Source of the DNA: Blasia pusilla
Lineage: Eukaryota; Marchantiophyta; Marchantiopsida; Blasiales
Direction of reading: 5' to 3'
NCBI GenBank assembly: GCA_050084515.1
Contig: CM114273.1
Coordinates: 7,068,001-7,132,000 of the forward strand
DNA: 64,000 nucleotides
The notes beneath the pieces are model-generated. The model had not been told where the DNA came from, ran no database searches, and was given only the letters and a program-made list of their open reading frames with translations. Within the stretch, counting starts at the first letter, position 1. Each line of letters begins with the position of its first letter. Shown here in pieces: positions 47,191 through 58,809 of the stretch. Made by a program: the position numbers and the translations under genes.

Positions 47191-48405
47191 GAGTAGTTAG
47201 ATTAATACTAAGATAGATGATAAAAAACTTTTTAATCTTTGAAGGTTTATATGCCCAACTCTTATGCCACACATTCAGATCTATAATGTATTGGCCAATT
47301 TGACCATACATTTTTGTTTAAATCTTTAGTATAGAAACGTATAATTTGAATATTCCGCCTGATCCCGTTCCTTTGGCTATTAGAATTTGATCATCTATTA
47401 TTTCAATGAAACAACCATATATGTTAAACTTCACTTGATAGCGATTTTTTTTACAAACAGTCTCATAGAAATCAATTTTTTTTGCAATGGTAGTAATAAA
47501 GTAAACTTTTCCTATACCATAAAGATCCCACTAACTCTTACTATCATCGACATTTTAGAACTCTAAACGTTGATCAACTATGATGTAACATAATCCTTAA
47601 AATGAGATTTATTTTTATAATCTTCTAAGTACCCCTAGACGCACTGAGAATTGTTTGGGGTTCTCACTTACTCTTGAAGCAATTTCTTGGTGTTATTGGT
47701 ACATTATTTAGTGCCATATGAAATGCTCTAGTACTACCTCATAGATTGGATATTTATAGACATCTTCTTCTAGAGGCGGAGCCCATGTTTCCTTGACTTG
47801 GATTTGTGGATGCAAAGAGGGTAAGTCCAAAGGAGTTGATGTTAGCTACTTTATTGTTGAAATGCAACATATGTTAGTGCTATAAGTTAGACTAGTGTCC
47901 ATTCCAAGTCAAAGTTATGTATGAGGATATGGCAATCATTTCCCCCTTGAAAAAGAAAGGGTTATCTTTCCTTTTTGGTTGACGTCTTCTACAATTGGAT
48001 TGAACAAGTATGTCTTATTTCTTTTCTTGGACAATGAAATGTAGGAAAAATCATAGTGTTTTAACAAAACTATGGCGAAGCCAACGGTATTATTTTTGAG
48101 GTGTATTTAAATTGAAACGGTTATCTTTGTTAGATGCACTCGTTGTGAGAGATGAATTCTCACTCACACAACTTTATATAGTAATTCAGAAATTCCTTGT
48201 AGAAGTGGTGACATGGGATCTCGTTGACTCCTAAAATTTCCATTGTTTGTTAATTCATGGATTTTCATTCTATTGGAAGATGGCGACACCAGATGAGACT
48301 ATTTTATCACGTAGGAAACAACATAGCTTATAGCATGGAAATGTTCCCAAGCCAACTACCCTTTTTGAGGTGTATCTATTATTGTCGAGCACCCTTTGTC
48401 ACAAA
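47191..48405. other. No recognisable gene
   Basis: AT-rich sequence with no frame longer than about 64 codons and no motif. AGGTGTAT words near 48100 and 48370 hint at decayed duplications. Confidence 0.5.
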
Positions 48406-48408
48406 CAA

Positions 48409-48603
48409 AGGAGTTTTCACGCACACCATGGTATTCTATGGCACTTTATAGTTTTTTAGGAAGTTGGGATATGGTATCTTGTTGACTCTTTGTTTGTGAC
48501 TCTTCGTTTTCCTCTTTGTTTGTGACAGAAGAGTTTTCACCCACACCATTGTATTCTATGGCAATTTATAGTTTTTTAAGAAGTTGTGATATGGTATCTT
48601 GAC
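48409..48603. repeat. Direct repeat, two units about 120 bp apart
   Basis: About 48409-48486 and 48529-48603 share GAGTTTTCAC(G/C)CACACCAT, then TATTCTATGGCA, then TTATAGTTTTTTA, with a few changes. No coding signal is seen. Confidence 0.75.
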
Positions 48604-50161
48604 TCCACTGTTTCTTACTCCTCGGATTCTCGCGTCCTTTCTTTTTCTAATCCAAAGGTAACGGGTTCTCGAGTTGGGATTTCGCAGAGTGCTCGATCCC
48701 ATTTACTACTCGGCGGATGGATGATGATGGACCCCCTTGATTCTCTCATACCCCCGTTACCCCTCGATGTGTTTGAAATCCTCAGGTACAGAGTTGGGAT
48801 CTCGCGGGCTGGTTTGATCGATCCCCTCTTTCGTACTCTAGGCATCGCCGGACTCTCATCCCTGTTTCTTTTTCTCTTTCCTGCTTGATGGGGCGCTGCT
48901 ATGGATATGCTCTTTCTTTCTGCATAAAAGACAATCTGGCCTGCGGGTGCGCCGCAAATCTAGCGCCAGGTTGGAAGTCGGAACATCGAGCAAGAAATAG
49001 AATCCCTGGACGGATCTCTCGGCGCGCTTGGCAGAGCTGCTGGAATGGACTTTGACCCGATGGATTGATTGCGGATTTTGGATTTTTAGTGGCGTGTGAG
49101 AGAAATCTTCCTGTCAGGGTTAGGGGTTGTTCTTCCTCTTGGCACCTGGACTGCGTTGATGCATTTCGCCATGGGAGAGATGCGCACTGCAGCGCATAAT
49201 CCAATCCGTGTGCGCGGTTTCCGTTTCGGCGTCAGGGATTCTTGGTTTCGATGGGAGCAGCTTCGTACGGGGTTCCCCGTTTTCTTGGCGGATGTGGCGT
49301 TTGTGTTCCTGACACTGTGAGTCCCCCGGATCTCCATTTTTTTATTCAGGTCTTGTTTCTTCTCTCCTCGGCACGCAACAACGCGAGCGTCTGAGTTACG
49401 CGGTACTGTGCTGGTCGAAATGCGAGTGATGCGTCGCCGTGCTACTGGTCGAGAGATAGGCTCCAGCTACGAGGCTTGAATCGCGGAGTGCTAGAGGACA
49501 GGAGGGAACCGAAAGAACGGGAAGAACCCCCGAAAGTGCGGTCGATTTCTTCACTAGTTAGGTCGTGGCGCAGCGTATGCAGCAGTTCGAACTTCGAATC
49601 GAGCGAGGCTGGGCTTCGGAAGTTCGGATTCGGCTCGTTCTCGGGTCAGCCGTTAAAGCAGTTGAGGGTGAATCAGATGACGTGGTCGGGCCCTTTTCCA
49701 GATTTAGGTCGGATGTTCCACTACTTTAATTGCTCGTGCGGGGATGAAGTTCTCGGCCTTGCGTTTTCGAGGACAGGGAAAGCAAAGCGGAACGGCGGCA
49801 GATCGATTCGAGAGAGACCAGATTCCAGAGGAGTGCCGCCTTCTTCCGTGAGGCGGGCCAGAGTGACACGAAGGAACAGCTGCGACGGTGTCTTTATTGC
49901 CCTGCAAAGAAATGTGTGACCGCTTCCACGGTCGCAACATCATCGTTGAGTGGTCGGCCAACAACTCTGGAGTTATTGGATTGCAGATCTGTTATTCCTA
50001 GCCTTGGATGTATCGACTACGGTGAAGGCTTGGTTTCCCATAGACGGTGCTAGGTCCCGTCGCTTTCTTGAGAGGTCAGTCGAGGTCGTCGTCCTTGTAG
50101 GTTATCGGGATAGATTTTCCGTGGACATTTCATCTCTGTGTTTCTGCGATTGTGGGAAGGT
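48604..50161 (+). promoter_or_regulatory. Upstream region of the amino-acid transporter gene
   Basis: GC content rises from about 48600 toward the gene, as expected for a promoter and long 5' leader. Frames here (48586-48888, 49096-49320, 49476-49919) lack recognised domains and mostly overlap on both strands. I cannot place the transcription start. Confidence 0.35.
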
Positions 50162-51526
50162 ATGACGTTTCTGAGGTCTGAGAGTGGGGGGGCACCGGCG
50201 CGGGAGGGTAGTGGGAACGTCGCAAATGGTTCAAGCGCGCCGACGGAGCGCAGTCCCCTTCTTCCTGCAGGAAATTCCTTCGGCAGTTCAAGTCCTCTGT
50301 CTTCAGTGAAGAAAACATTCGGAAACATAGTGATTTCCGTGGTTGGTGCTGGAGTTTTGGGTTTGCCCTACACCTTCAAGCAGTCGGGATGGCTTGCCGG
50401 TTTTATTACTCTGTTTGTCGTCGCCCTGGCATGCTACTACACGATGATGCTCCTCGTTCACACCAAGAGAAAACTCATGAGCGACGGCTTGGAGGTTGTG
50501 GATACTTACAGCGATTTAGGCTTGGTGACGTATGGCAGATCCGGACAGCTTGCCGTGGACTTGATGATGATTCTGAGCCAAGGAGGCTTCTGCGTCGGGT
50601 ATTTGATCTTCATCGGGGAAAATTTGGCGACGGTGTTCTCTAGCAAAGATCAAACCGGAGGAGCCCCAAACGGAAGTGATTTCAGCACCGGAGAAATTGG
50701 AAGCACCTTGAACGGAGCCTTGGTGAATTTGCAAGGGAAGTCGTTTTATATTTGGATTGTCTTCCCTGTGCAAATATGGTTGGCCTCGATCCGATCCTTA
50801 ACTCATCTTGCGCCTTACAGTATTGTGGCGGACGTCGCTAATTTTGCGGCCATGGCTGTGGTTATGAGAGCAGATATCAATGTTTTCCAAGAACATGGAC
50901 TGGGTCACGTGACTGCTTTCACGGACGTGAATTCCATCCCTTTCGTGGTCGGAGTGGCCATCTACGCTTACGAAGGCTTCGGCCTTGTACTTCCTCTGGA
51001 GAGTAGCATGGAGGACAGATCCAAGTTTGGTAAGACACTAGCAGGTGCCATGACTTGTATTGCGCTTATGTACACGAGCTTCGCTGCACTCGGATATTTT
51101 GCTTTCGGGGATTCTACCAAGGATATCATCACCCTCAATCTCGGAGGGAGCTGGCAGACCATGATAATCAAATGCGCTCTTTGCTTCGGCCTCCTCTTCA
51201 CCTTCCCGATTATGATGCATCCCGTGCACGAGGTGTTGGAGCGCAGATTCACGAAGGGCAGACAATCTGTCGTCGTCAGAACGGCCATCATCGTGATAAT
51301 AGCTTTGTTTGCTGTGGCCGTACCTCACTTCGGTGACTTCCTGTCGCTCGTGGGCAATAGCGTGTGTTCCATTCTTTCGTTCGTTCTTCCGGTCTTGTTC
51401 CACCTGCACGCATTCTCGGAGGAGCTCTCGTACTTTCAATACATAGTCGACTATCTGGTCCTTATCTTCGGTGTCGTGTTTGGCATATGGGGAACTTTCA
51501 CGTCACTCCAAGGGCTCGTCGGTTGA
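50162..51526 (+). CDS. AVT3-like vacuolar amino-acid transporter (AAAP family), intronless
   Basis: A 454-residue protein from ATG 50162; the frame is open 24 bases further upstream but has no ATG there. The hydrophilic N-terminus holds ERSPLL (about residues 29-34), which fits the acidic dileucine tonoplast-sorting pattern. About ten to eleven membrane segments follow. The first contains FGNIVISVVGAGVLGLPYTF, the signature of the AAAP amino-acid/auxin permease family and closest by eye to plant AVT3. Others include VGVAIYAYEGFGLVLPLESS and ALGYFAFGDSTKDIITLNLG. Known AVT3 proteins export neutral amino acids from the vacuole, coupled to protons; the substrate here is inferred. The length is normal for the family (about 410-460). 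The frame is intact and GC-richer than its surroundings. Neighbours are unrelated repeats. Confidence 0.93.
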   Translation: MTFLRSESGGAPAREGSGNVANGSSAPTERSPLLPAGNSFGSSSPLSSVKKTFGNIVISVVGAGVLGLPYTFKQSGWLAGFITLFVVALACYYTMMLLVHTKRKLMSDGLEVVDTYSDLGLVTYGRSGQLAVDLMMILSQGGFCVGYLIFIGENLATVFSSKDQTGGAPNGSDFSTGEIGSTLNGALVNLQGKSFYIWIVFPVQIWLASIRSLTHLAPYSIVADVANFAAMAVVMRADINVFQEHGLGHVTAFTDVNSIPFVVGVAIYAYEGFGLVLPLESSMEDRSKFGKTLAGAMTCIALMYTSFAALGYFAFGDSTKDIITLNLGGSWQTMIIKCALCFGLLFTFPIMMHPVHEVLERRFTKGRQSVVVRTAIIVIIALFAVAVPHFGDFLSLVGNSVCSILSFVLPVLFHLHAFSEELSYFQYIVDYLVLIFGVVFGIWGTFTSLQGLVG

Positions 51527-52029
51527 TGATTTTTGGAGTTCTTCCTAACAAGAAACGCCGGAAGGACATTTTGCTGTATTATGAAGACAATTGGAGCGTA
51601 AGAAACTGACGGGACGAGGGAAGTCCTGCGCCATCCCACCAGTGTCTTGCCCGAAGCCTGTACATGAACAACGCGTATTTTCCTTCGAAGATAGGGCGTG
51701 TGCTTAAGAGAAATTGTGCGTCAGAGATTTCAAATTTCCTCGACCCTAGGTTTGGCATGCGCAACAAGAGACGATAGTTGTCATGCTGCCTCGTTTGCCC
51801 CCGTCGACCGCCTGGTGCCATTCCCAGGATCCTCTGGTTTTCCACAGGTCGACTCAATCAGTCAATTTTTTTTCTGTAGAGGCCATAGTTTGAACCGCTG
51901 ATAGTGTATTTTACAGCGACGACAAATTTGCCGTTCCCAACCCCGACTTAACGCGGGTTGCGAAACGCCGTAGCCAAAATTGTGCGGGCGGCTGCAGATT
52001 CCGTCATACATCATTCATTCCTCGGGCTA
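51527..52029. other. 3' flank of the transporter gene
   Basis: Presumed 3' UTR and spacer. Frames on both strands overlap without motifs. Nothing else is recognised. Confidence 0.4.
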
Positions 52030-52450
52030 GAAAATCTGTCAGTTTTCATGTGAATATATTCTTTAACGAAAGCTGGCGGACAGTGTACACACTCTCTCAG
52101 TTCAAATGAAAGTAAGTTTAACAACTGTCCACTCCAAGTCTTCACGGGCTCTCTACCAAATCTAACAGAAACGAATGATGAAGATGTGCCAGACAAAATG
52201 GCTCACATGGTTGTTGTCCGTCTTCTCGTGTATGCTTGGGCCAAAAAATCTTTCATAGTTCACGTGAACTGATTCTTCAACATGAACCGACGGAGACGCT
52301 CTGCTCTCAGCGTTTAAACGAAAGAAAGTTCAGAAACTGTCCACTCCAAGTCTTCTTCACGATTTCTCTACCAAATCCATCTGAAAGAAAGATTGTTCTG
52401 CCAACCAAAATGCTCATATGGTTACTGTCCGTGTTCTCGTGTGTACGCAT
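52030..52450. repeat. Diverged tandem duplication, period about 217 bp
   Basis: About 52030-52233 and 52247-52450 align throughout. Shared words are CTGTCCACTCCAAGTCTTC, TCTCTACCAAATC, CATATGG or CACATGGTT, then TGTCCG and TTCTCGTGT. Divergence is perhaps 25-30 percent. No open frame is conserved, so it is not obviously coding. Confidence 0.7.
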
Positions 52451-53010
52451 CCAGCCACGCCAGGAACGAGGCTACGTCTACTAGCTCGTGCCTTCCGAAA
52501 CACGGCAGAAAAATACCTGTACCTTATATGCTTCCCAAAACACGGAGAAAAGGCATGATCTAAAGAGAACGACCGACACACATGGAGGGGGAGGACTCGG
52601 AGAGGCCAAAGTCACATCCGCCTGTCGCTGAGAAAGGAGGAAACAGACTGGAACTGGTCTGCGAGTTTTCTCGAACTCACCCGGCGGGGCCCGAGGAGAG
52701 GAACCGAGGAGGAGGAAAACACACGGAAGGAAAAGAGGAGGAGGATGGAAACAGGGAGCGTGCCTGCAACCCTACGATGTCCACATCACGTCATTATTCC
52801 GTTACCCATCCTAAGCGCTCACAATAGTAAGAGAATTCAGAGCACTTATTGCTCCCATCGTGTCCCCATATGTTGCGGGTTCTAGTGACGGGTGTCCCAA
52901 AGCGGGGGACGGTGCAGCTGCGGAGGACGCAGCTACAGCTACGGAGTTGTGACATTTGAGGACGGAGCTACAGCTGCTGATTTTGTCCGTGCAGATTTTC
53001 AAACTGCTGA

Positions 53011-53240
53011 TCTCCGTTTGCAGAGATTTACCTTCTGTTTGCAGAGATTTCCCCTCCGCTTGTAGAGATTTTCCCTCCGTTTGCAGAGATTTATGCTAGG
53101 ATCGCAAAGATTTCCCCTCCGTTTGCAGAGATTTCCCCTCCGTTCCACAATTTCGCCCTTCGTTGCATGATTTTTCCCTTTGTTGCAGAAATTTGCTCTC
53201 CGTTGGAGAGATTTGCCCTCCGTTGCACAAATTTGCCCTT
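53011..53240. repeat. 22-23-bp minisatellite, about ten units
   Basis: Imperfect tandem units of the form CTCCGTTTGCAGAGATTTCCC, drifting at the right to CTCCGTTGCACAAATTTGCCC. On the - strand the frame reads repeats of GNLCKRR, which is a by-product of the repeat. Confidence 0.85.
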
Positions 53241-55006
53241 GGCAGTGCTTTCGGTTCATAATGTATTAGTTTAGTTTTTCTCCAAACCTTGGAGATGAAC
53301 GTGTTTATGAACACATTCATCTCCGGAGCGTATGAAGGGTTGGTTGTATGGGTGAATCGCCTATCGATTTTCTCGTTTGTTCTGTAGGGTTATAAGATGA
53401 CACTGGCAGAGAATTAGGGGAGGTCTGCCTCAGAGTTCTGTGCTTGTTTTTTTAATTCGTAGAGTTGCATTGCCGGAATGCCTTACGTTTCTTACAATTG
53501 GGCCAGATCACACTAGTGTCCAATTGATTGTGGTTCTTTCTTACGGATTGCGCCCATCATCTCCAGTCGATAAATGGGTTGTCTTTAATCACTGCGATAC
53601 TTTATTGTAGACAACGGGTCTCCATAGCTTTGCAGCGTGCCCAAGCAAATTGGGCTTTTGCAGCGGGCTCACGCGGTTGGAGACGCCAATGCTAAAGGCC
53701 CACTTAGGAGTAGCCATAGTTCTACTGATGTTAGTGATTTTGTCTCTGCTGTTGGTCGTTAAGAGGGGAGGCCCCCTTGTGTCTCTTCGGGGCCGATTTC
53801 GGTTTTTTTCCCTCTATGCATGCGGGGAGTCATTTTTCGTTGTCGCTTTACCTATATAAGTGTATTCGATGGCGCATTTTGTTAAGTCATGCGTTGTGAT
53901 TCAGCCTCTGGTGCTTGATTATGTATTTGATGGGTCAGTTGGTCTCTGTAGTTACCTTCTTCTTGAAATCTCTTTATTTCCATTGATAAGTTTAGAATAT
54001 ATCGTGAAGGTGTATTAGATGGGTTCTGGTGTTGCATGTGACCATGTCATTCAGAGATGGCCGATTTGGAAAGTTGTGGCTCTAGAAGGCTTTCTGATGG
54101 GCTCCTCTGCCCCTTTTATTCGCATGTCACAAAAAGGTTATATGGTTTGCAGGGTGGAGTGTGGATTGTCTTGATATCCGTTGCCCTGTCAGTTGCCACC
54201 ATGATGTTTCCCATCTCCCACGTTGGTGTCTATTGGGTCTGAGGGGATTGAAGGTAACTGAAGAGGATTCAATGGAACCCACTTTTTGTCGCACTCATCG
54301 ACAGTAAGTAGGTGTCTTATGAATTATACCCTCGGATCATGTGAACAACAAATGCTTATTGTTGTTAAGGTGTCATCAGTGTAGTTCCCTAAACTGAGTG
54401 GATATTTCATTTGAGAACCTGGACATGGCTGGAATACCTTCTTTGTGTCCGTTAAGATAATCATGAAAAATATAATTTACTAAAAGAGAATAGATTGGGA
54501 ATTTTCTGGATAGTCGACAACTCTTCTTTGTACAATAGTGTTGATTATGAAACAAAGCGACAAGGAGGAGGAAAGGGTGCAGAACAGCAAAAATTGGTCA
54601 CCAAAATTAAGTGTGATGCACGCTTGTAGATTGTTTAAGGTAAGATAGTATATAGATGTAGTATGCAGTAAAGGAAAGAAAAGGACCTCTTGTTCAGAGA
54701 GAACAAAATCTGTAAGGTTCGGTATGGAAATACTTTCTTCATACGTGGGAATTTTTTCCTGAAAAGAAAATATTTTTGTGTCAATTGGTTTGATATTTGT
54801 TAAATTATGATCTTCATGACTCATATAAATGAATTAATTAAAATTTTTTTATATATTACAAACCTGAAACCCATCATCCCTTTGCGTAAAAAATAAATTC
54901 ATAAAAATAGGGCATCAAAGGAAGACATATTGCCTAAGATATAGGCTAGCAAAAGGAAGGCATTCCAACTATCTTATAGGGTATGAGCGACATGTGATCT
55001 GCTTCA
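53241..55006. other. No recognisable gene
   Basis: 53650-53859 and 54057-54242 are short frames with hydrophobic stretches but no family signature. The - strand frame 54480-54824 (114 codons) has no motif. No splice structure could be supported. Confidence 0.45.
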
Positions 55007-55060
55007 AATGTTACTTCAAATGTTACTTCAAATGTTACTTTAAATGTTACCCATCAAATG
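55007..55060. repeat. 12-bp tandem repeat
   Basis: About four copies of TTCAAATGTTAC, just left of the satellite array. Confidence 0.85.
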
Positions 55061-55079
55061 GAAAACATTTTTTCTTTTA

Positions 55080-58000
55080 ATGGAAATCCTTGTACCATTC
55101 TTTATCCACACAAACAGAAAATAGATATAAAACTATAAAATACAGTGAATGGATACATGGACAATATGATAAACATTCCATCTTAGAATTAAGGACGCTC
55201 AGAAATTAGGGGAGAATTCACAAGATTATCGGTAAGATTGTGGTAAATAGAAAGCATTCCAATATTTTTAAAAATTGGAAATCCTTGTACCATTCTTTTA
55301 CCCAAACAAATAGAAAACAAATGTAAGACAAAAAAATACAGAGAGTGGATAAGTGGATAATATGGTAAGCATTCCATCTTAGACTTAAGGACCCTGAGAA
55401 ATTATGGAAAAATCCACAAGAGTGGCGGTAGGATCGTGGTAAACAGAAAACATTACATCTTCCACACACATTACACTCAAAGAAAATAAAATTTTATTGT
55501 TGTTAGTTAGGGGAAAATAGAATCAAATAGAAAACATGTGCAAAACTATAAAAAAAAGTGAATGAATAAGTGGATAATATGAAAATTCACAAGACTGTCG
55601 ATAGGATCGTGGTAAACAGAAAGCATTACATCTTCCACACACATTACATTCAAAGAAAATAAAATAAAATTGGAAATCCTTGTACCCTAAACCCTAAACC
55701 CTAAACCCTTTTACCCCAAGAAATAGAAAACAGATGTAAAGCTATCAAATAAAATGAATGCATAAGTGGATAATATGGTAAGCATTCCACCTTAGAATTA
55801 AGGACGCCGAGAAATTAGGGAAAAATTCACAAGATTATCGGTAGGATTGTGGTAAATAGAAAACATTCCAATATTTTTAAAAATTGGAAATCCTTGTACC
55901 ATTCTTTTACCCGAAGAAATAGAAAACAGATGTAAAGCTATCAAATAAAATGAATGCATAAGTGGATAATATGGTAAGCATTCCACCTTAGAATTAAGGA
56001 CGCCGAGAAATTAGGGAAAAATTCACAAGATTATCGGTAGGATTGTGGTAAATAGAAAACATTCCAATATTTTTAAAAATTGGAAATCCTTGTACCATTC
56101 TTTTACCCGAAGAAATAGAAAATAGATGTAAAGCTATCAAATAAAGTGAATTCATAAGTGGATAATATGGTAAACATTCCATCTTAGAATTAAGGACGCT
56201 GAGAAATTAGGGAAAAATTCACAAGATTATCGGTAGGATTGTGGTAAATAGAAAATATTCCAATATTTTTAAAAATTGGAAATCCTTGTACCATTCTTTT
56301 ACCCGAAGAAATAGAAAACAGATGTAAAGCTATCAAATAAAGTGAATGCATAAGTGGATAATATGGTAAGCATTCCATCTTAGAATTAAGGACGCCGAGA
56401 AATTAGGGAAAAATTCACAAGATTATCGGTAGGATTGTGGTAAATAGAAAATATTCCAATATTTTTAAAAATTGGAAATCCTTGTACCATTCTTTTACCG
56501 AAGAAATAGAAAATAGATGTAAAGCTATCAAATAAAGTGAATGCATAAGTGGATAATATGGTAAGCATTCCATCTTAGAATTAAGGACGAAAGAGAAATA
56601 GGGAAAAATTCACAAGATTATCGGTAGGATTGTGGTAAATAGAAAACATTCCAATATTTTTAAAAATTGGAAATCCTTGTACCATTCTTTTACCCGAAGA
56701 AATAGAAAACAGATGTAAAGCTATCAAATAAAGTGAATTCATAAGTGGATAATATGGTAAGCATTCCACCTTAGAATTAAGGACGCCGAGAAATTAGGGA
56801 AAAATTCACAAGATTATCGGTAGGATTGTGATAAATAGAAAATATTCCAATATTTTTAAAAATTGGAAATCCTTGTACCATTCTTTTACCCGAAGAAATA
56901 GAAAACAGATGTAAAGCTATCAAATAAAGTGAATGCATAAGTGGATAATATGGTAAGCATTCCATCTTAGAATTAAGAACGCCGAGAAATTAGGGAAAAA
57001 TTCACAAGATTATCGGTAGGATTGTGGTAAATAGAAAACATTCCAATATTTTTAAAAATTGGAAATCCTTGTACCATTCTTTTACCCAAAGAAATAGAAA
57101 ACAGATGTAAAGCTATCAAATAAAGTGAATGCATAAGTGGATAATATGGTAAGCATTCCATCTTAGAATTAAGGACGCCGAGAAATTAGGGGAAAATTCT
57201 CAAGATTATCGGTAGGATTGTGGTAAATAGAAAGCATTCCAATATTTTTAAAAATTGGAAATCCTTGTACCATTCTTTTACCCGAAGAAATAGAAAATAG
57301 ATGTAAAGCTATCAAATAAAGTGAATGGATAAGTGGATAATATGGTAAGCATTCCATCTTAGAATTAAGGACGCCGAGAAATTAGGGAAAAATTCACAAG
57401 ATTATCGGTAGAATTGTGGTAAATAGAAAACATTCCAATATTTTTAAAAATTGGAAATCCTTGTACCATTCTTTTACGCGAAAAAATAGAAAACAGATGC
57501 AAAGCTATAAAATAAAGTGAATGGATAAGTGGACAATATGGTAAGCATTCCATCTTATAATTAAGGACGCCGAGAAATTAGGGGAAAGTTCACAAGACTG
57601 TCGGTAGGATCGTGGTAAATAGAAAGCATTTCATCTTCCACAAACATTACACTGAAAGAAAATAAATTTTTTTCTACAAAAGTAGAAATCCTTGTACCAT
57701 TCTTTTACCCGAAGAAATAGAAAACAAATGTAAAGCTATAAAATAAAGTGAAGGGATAAGTGGATAATATGGCAAGCATTCCATCTTATAATTAAGGACG
57801 CCGAGAAATTATGGGAATGTTCACAAGATTGTCGGTAGGATCGTGGTAAACAGAAAGCATTCCATCTTCCACAAACATTACACTGAAAGAAAATAATTTT
57901 TTTTCTACAAAAGTAGAAATCTTTGTACCATTCTTTTACCCGAAGAAATAGAAAATAAATGTAAAACTATAAAATAAAGTGAAGGGATAAGAGGATAATA

Positions 58001-58265
58001 TGGCAAGCATTCCATCTTATAATGAAGGACGCCGAGAAATTATGGGAAAGTTCACAAGATTGTTGGTAGGATCATGGTAGACAGAAAGCATTCCATCTTC
58101 CACAAACATTGCACTCAAAGATAATAAAATTTCTCTATAAAATTGGAAATCCTTGTACCATTCCTTTATCCTGAGAAATAGAAAACAGATGTAAAGCTAT
58201 AAAATAAAGGAATGGATAAGTGGACAATATTATAAGCATTCGATCTGAGAATTGAGGACGTCGAG
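55080..58265. repeat. Tandem satellite array, core unit about 196 bp
   Basis: The junction word AATTAAGGACGCCGAG recurs at about 55187, 55796, 55992, 56188, 56384, 56579, 56775, 56971, 57167, 57363 and 57559. That is a steady 195-196-bp period with high uniformity from 55796 to 57559. Flanking units are longer (about 228-235 bp on the right, 57559-58250) because they carry an extra CATCTTCCACAAACATTACACT segment, also seen on the left at about 55455 and 55628. On the - strand each core unit contains a 62-codon frame (MECLPYYPLMHSLYLIALHL and onward), repeated about nine times. It is very likely a by-product of the homogeneous repeat. Confidence 0.95.
55684..55708. repeat. Interstitial telomeric repeat (CCCTAAA)n
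   Basis: About 3.5 units of CCCTAAA replace part of a satellite unit exactly where neighbouring units read CTTGTACCATTCTTTTACCC. Plant telomeres are TTTAGGG. The block sits in the irregular left flank of the array. A two-unit CCCTAAA stretch also occurs at about 11013-11030. Confidence 0.95.
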
Positions 58266-58809
58266 AAATTATGGGAAAATTCCCCACGATTTTTTAATCC
58301 GGTGTGCTAGAGTTATCTTTGGAAGTGAAGTCTGTATCTCAAGTATCTTTCGAGGAAGTGGAGAGTATTTTATGTATCCCCATGGAGTGGAAAGCATTTT
58401 ACTCTTGCAACCTATCTTCTCAATTTATGTAAGAAAAAGAATGAGGACATAATCCAAACATCATCTAAAAGGACACGTTGCCCCTGCCTGTGAAATGAGT
58501 GTGTGTATATTCTCTGCGTCTACTTTTTATATGTTAGTGTCCAAGAATAGATTGATAGAACACCTTGATAGCTCCATGAAGGGATTCATTACAGATAAAA
58601 TCAGGGAAAAGGATTCTGAAAGGATCATATTTTTTATGAAAATATGTTCAAATATGCCCTGAGATACTTAATGCTCATACAATGAAATCATTTGTCCAAG
58701 GCCAAAATGGTGAAATAAAGCACCTTTTAAAGTCAAGTAAGACAAGCTGGAATCAAAACGAGGTAGAAAATAAATTTTGAGACATTTACTCGCAATGTGA
58801 GCTCACATA
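58266..58809. other. No recognisable gene
   Basis: AT-rich spacer between the satellite and the first - strand gene. It may contain the 3' UTR of the gene that ends at 58810. Confidence 0.45.

Noticed and set aside
49476-49919. 147-codon + strand frame upstream of the transporter
   Set aside because: No domain, overlapped by a - strand frame, and located in the expected promoter or 5' leader.
50138-50161. Upstream start for the transporter
   Set aside because: The codon at 50138 is GTG; the first in-frame ATG is 50162, and the N-terminal tonoplast motif lies after it.
53011-53259. GNLCKRR repeat peptide on the - strand as a cysteine-rich protein
   Set aside because: It is the translation of a 22-bp minisatellite whose units drift in length and frame.
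55798-57553. Repeated 62-codon - strand frames as a gene family or a CRISPR-like array
   Set aside because: They recur with exactly the satellite period and carry no independent signal. The repeat unit is continuous, with no conserved repeat plus variable spacer pattern, and the genome is eukaryotic.
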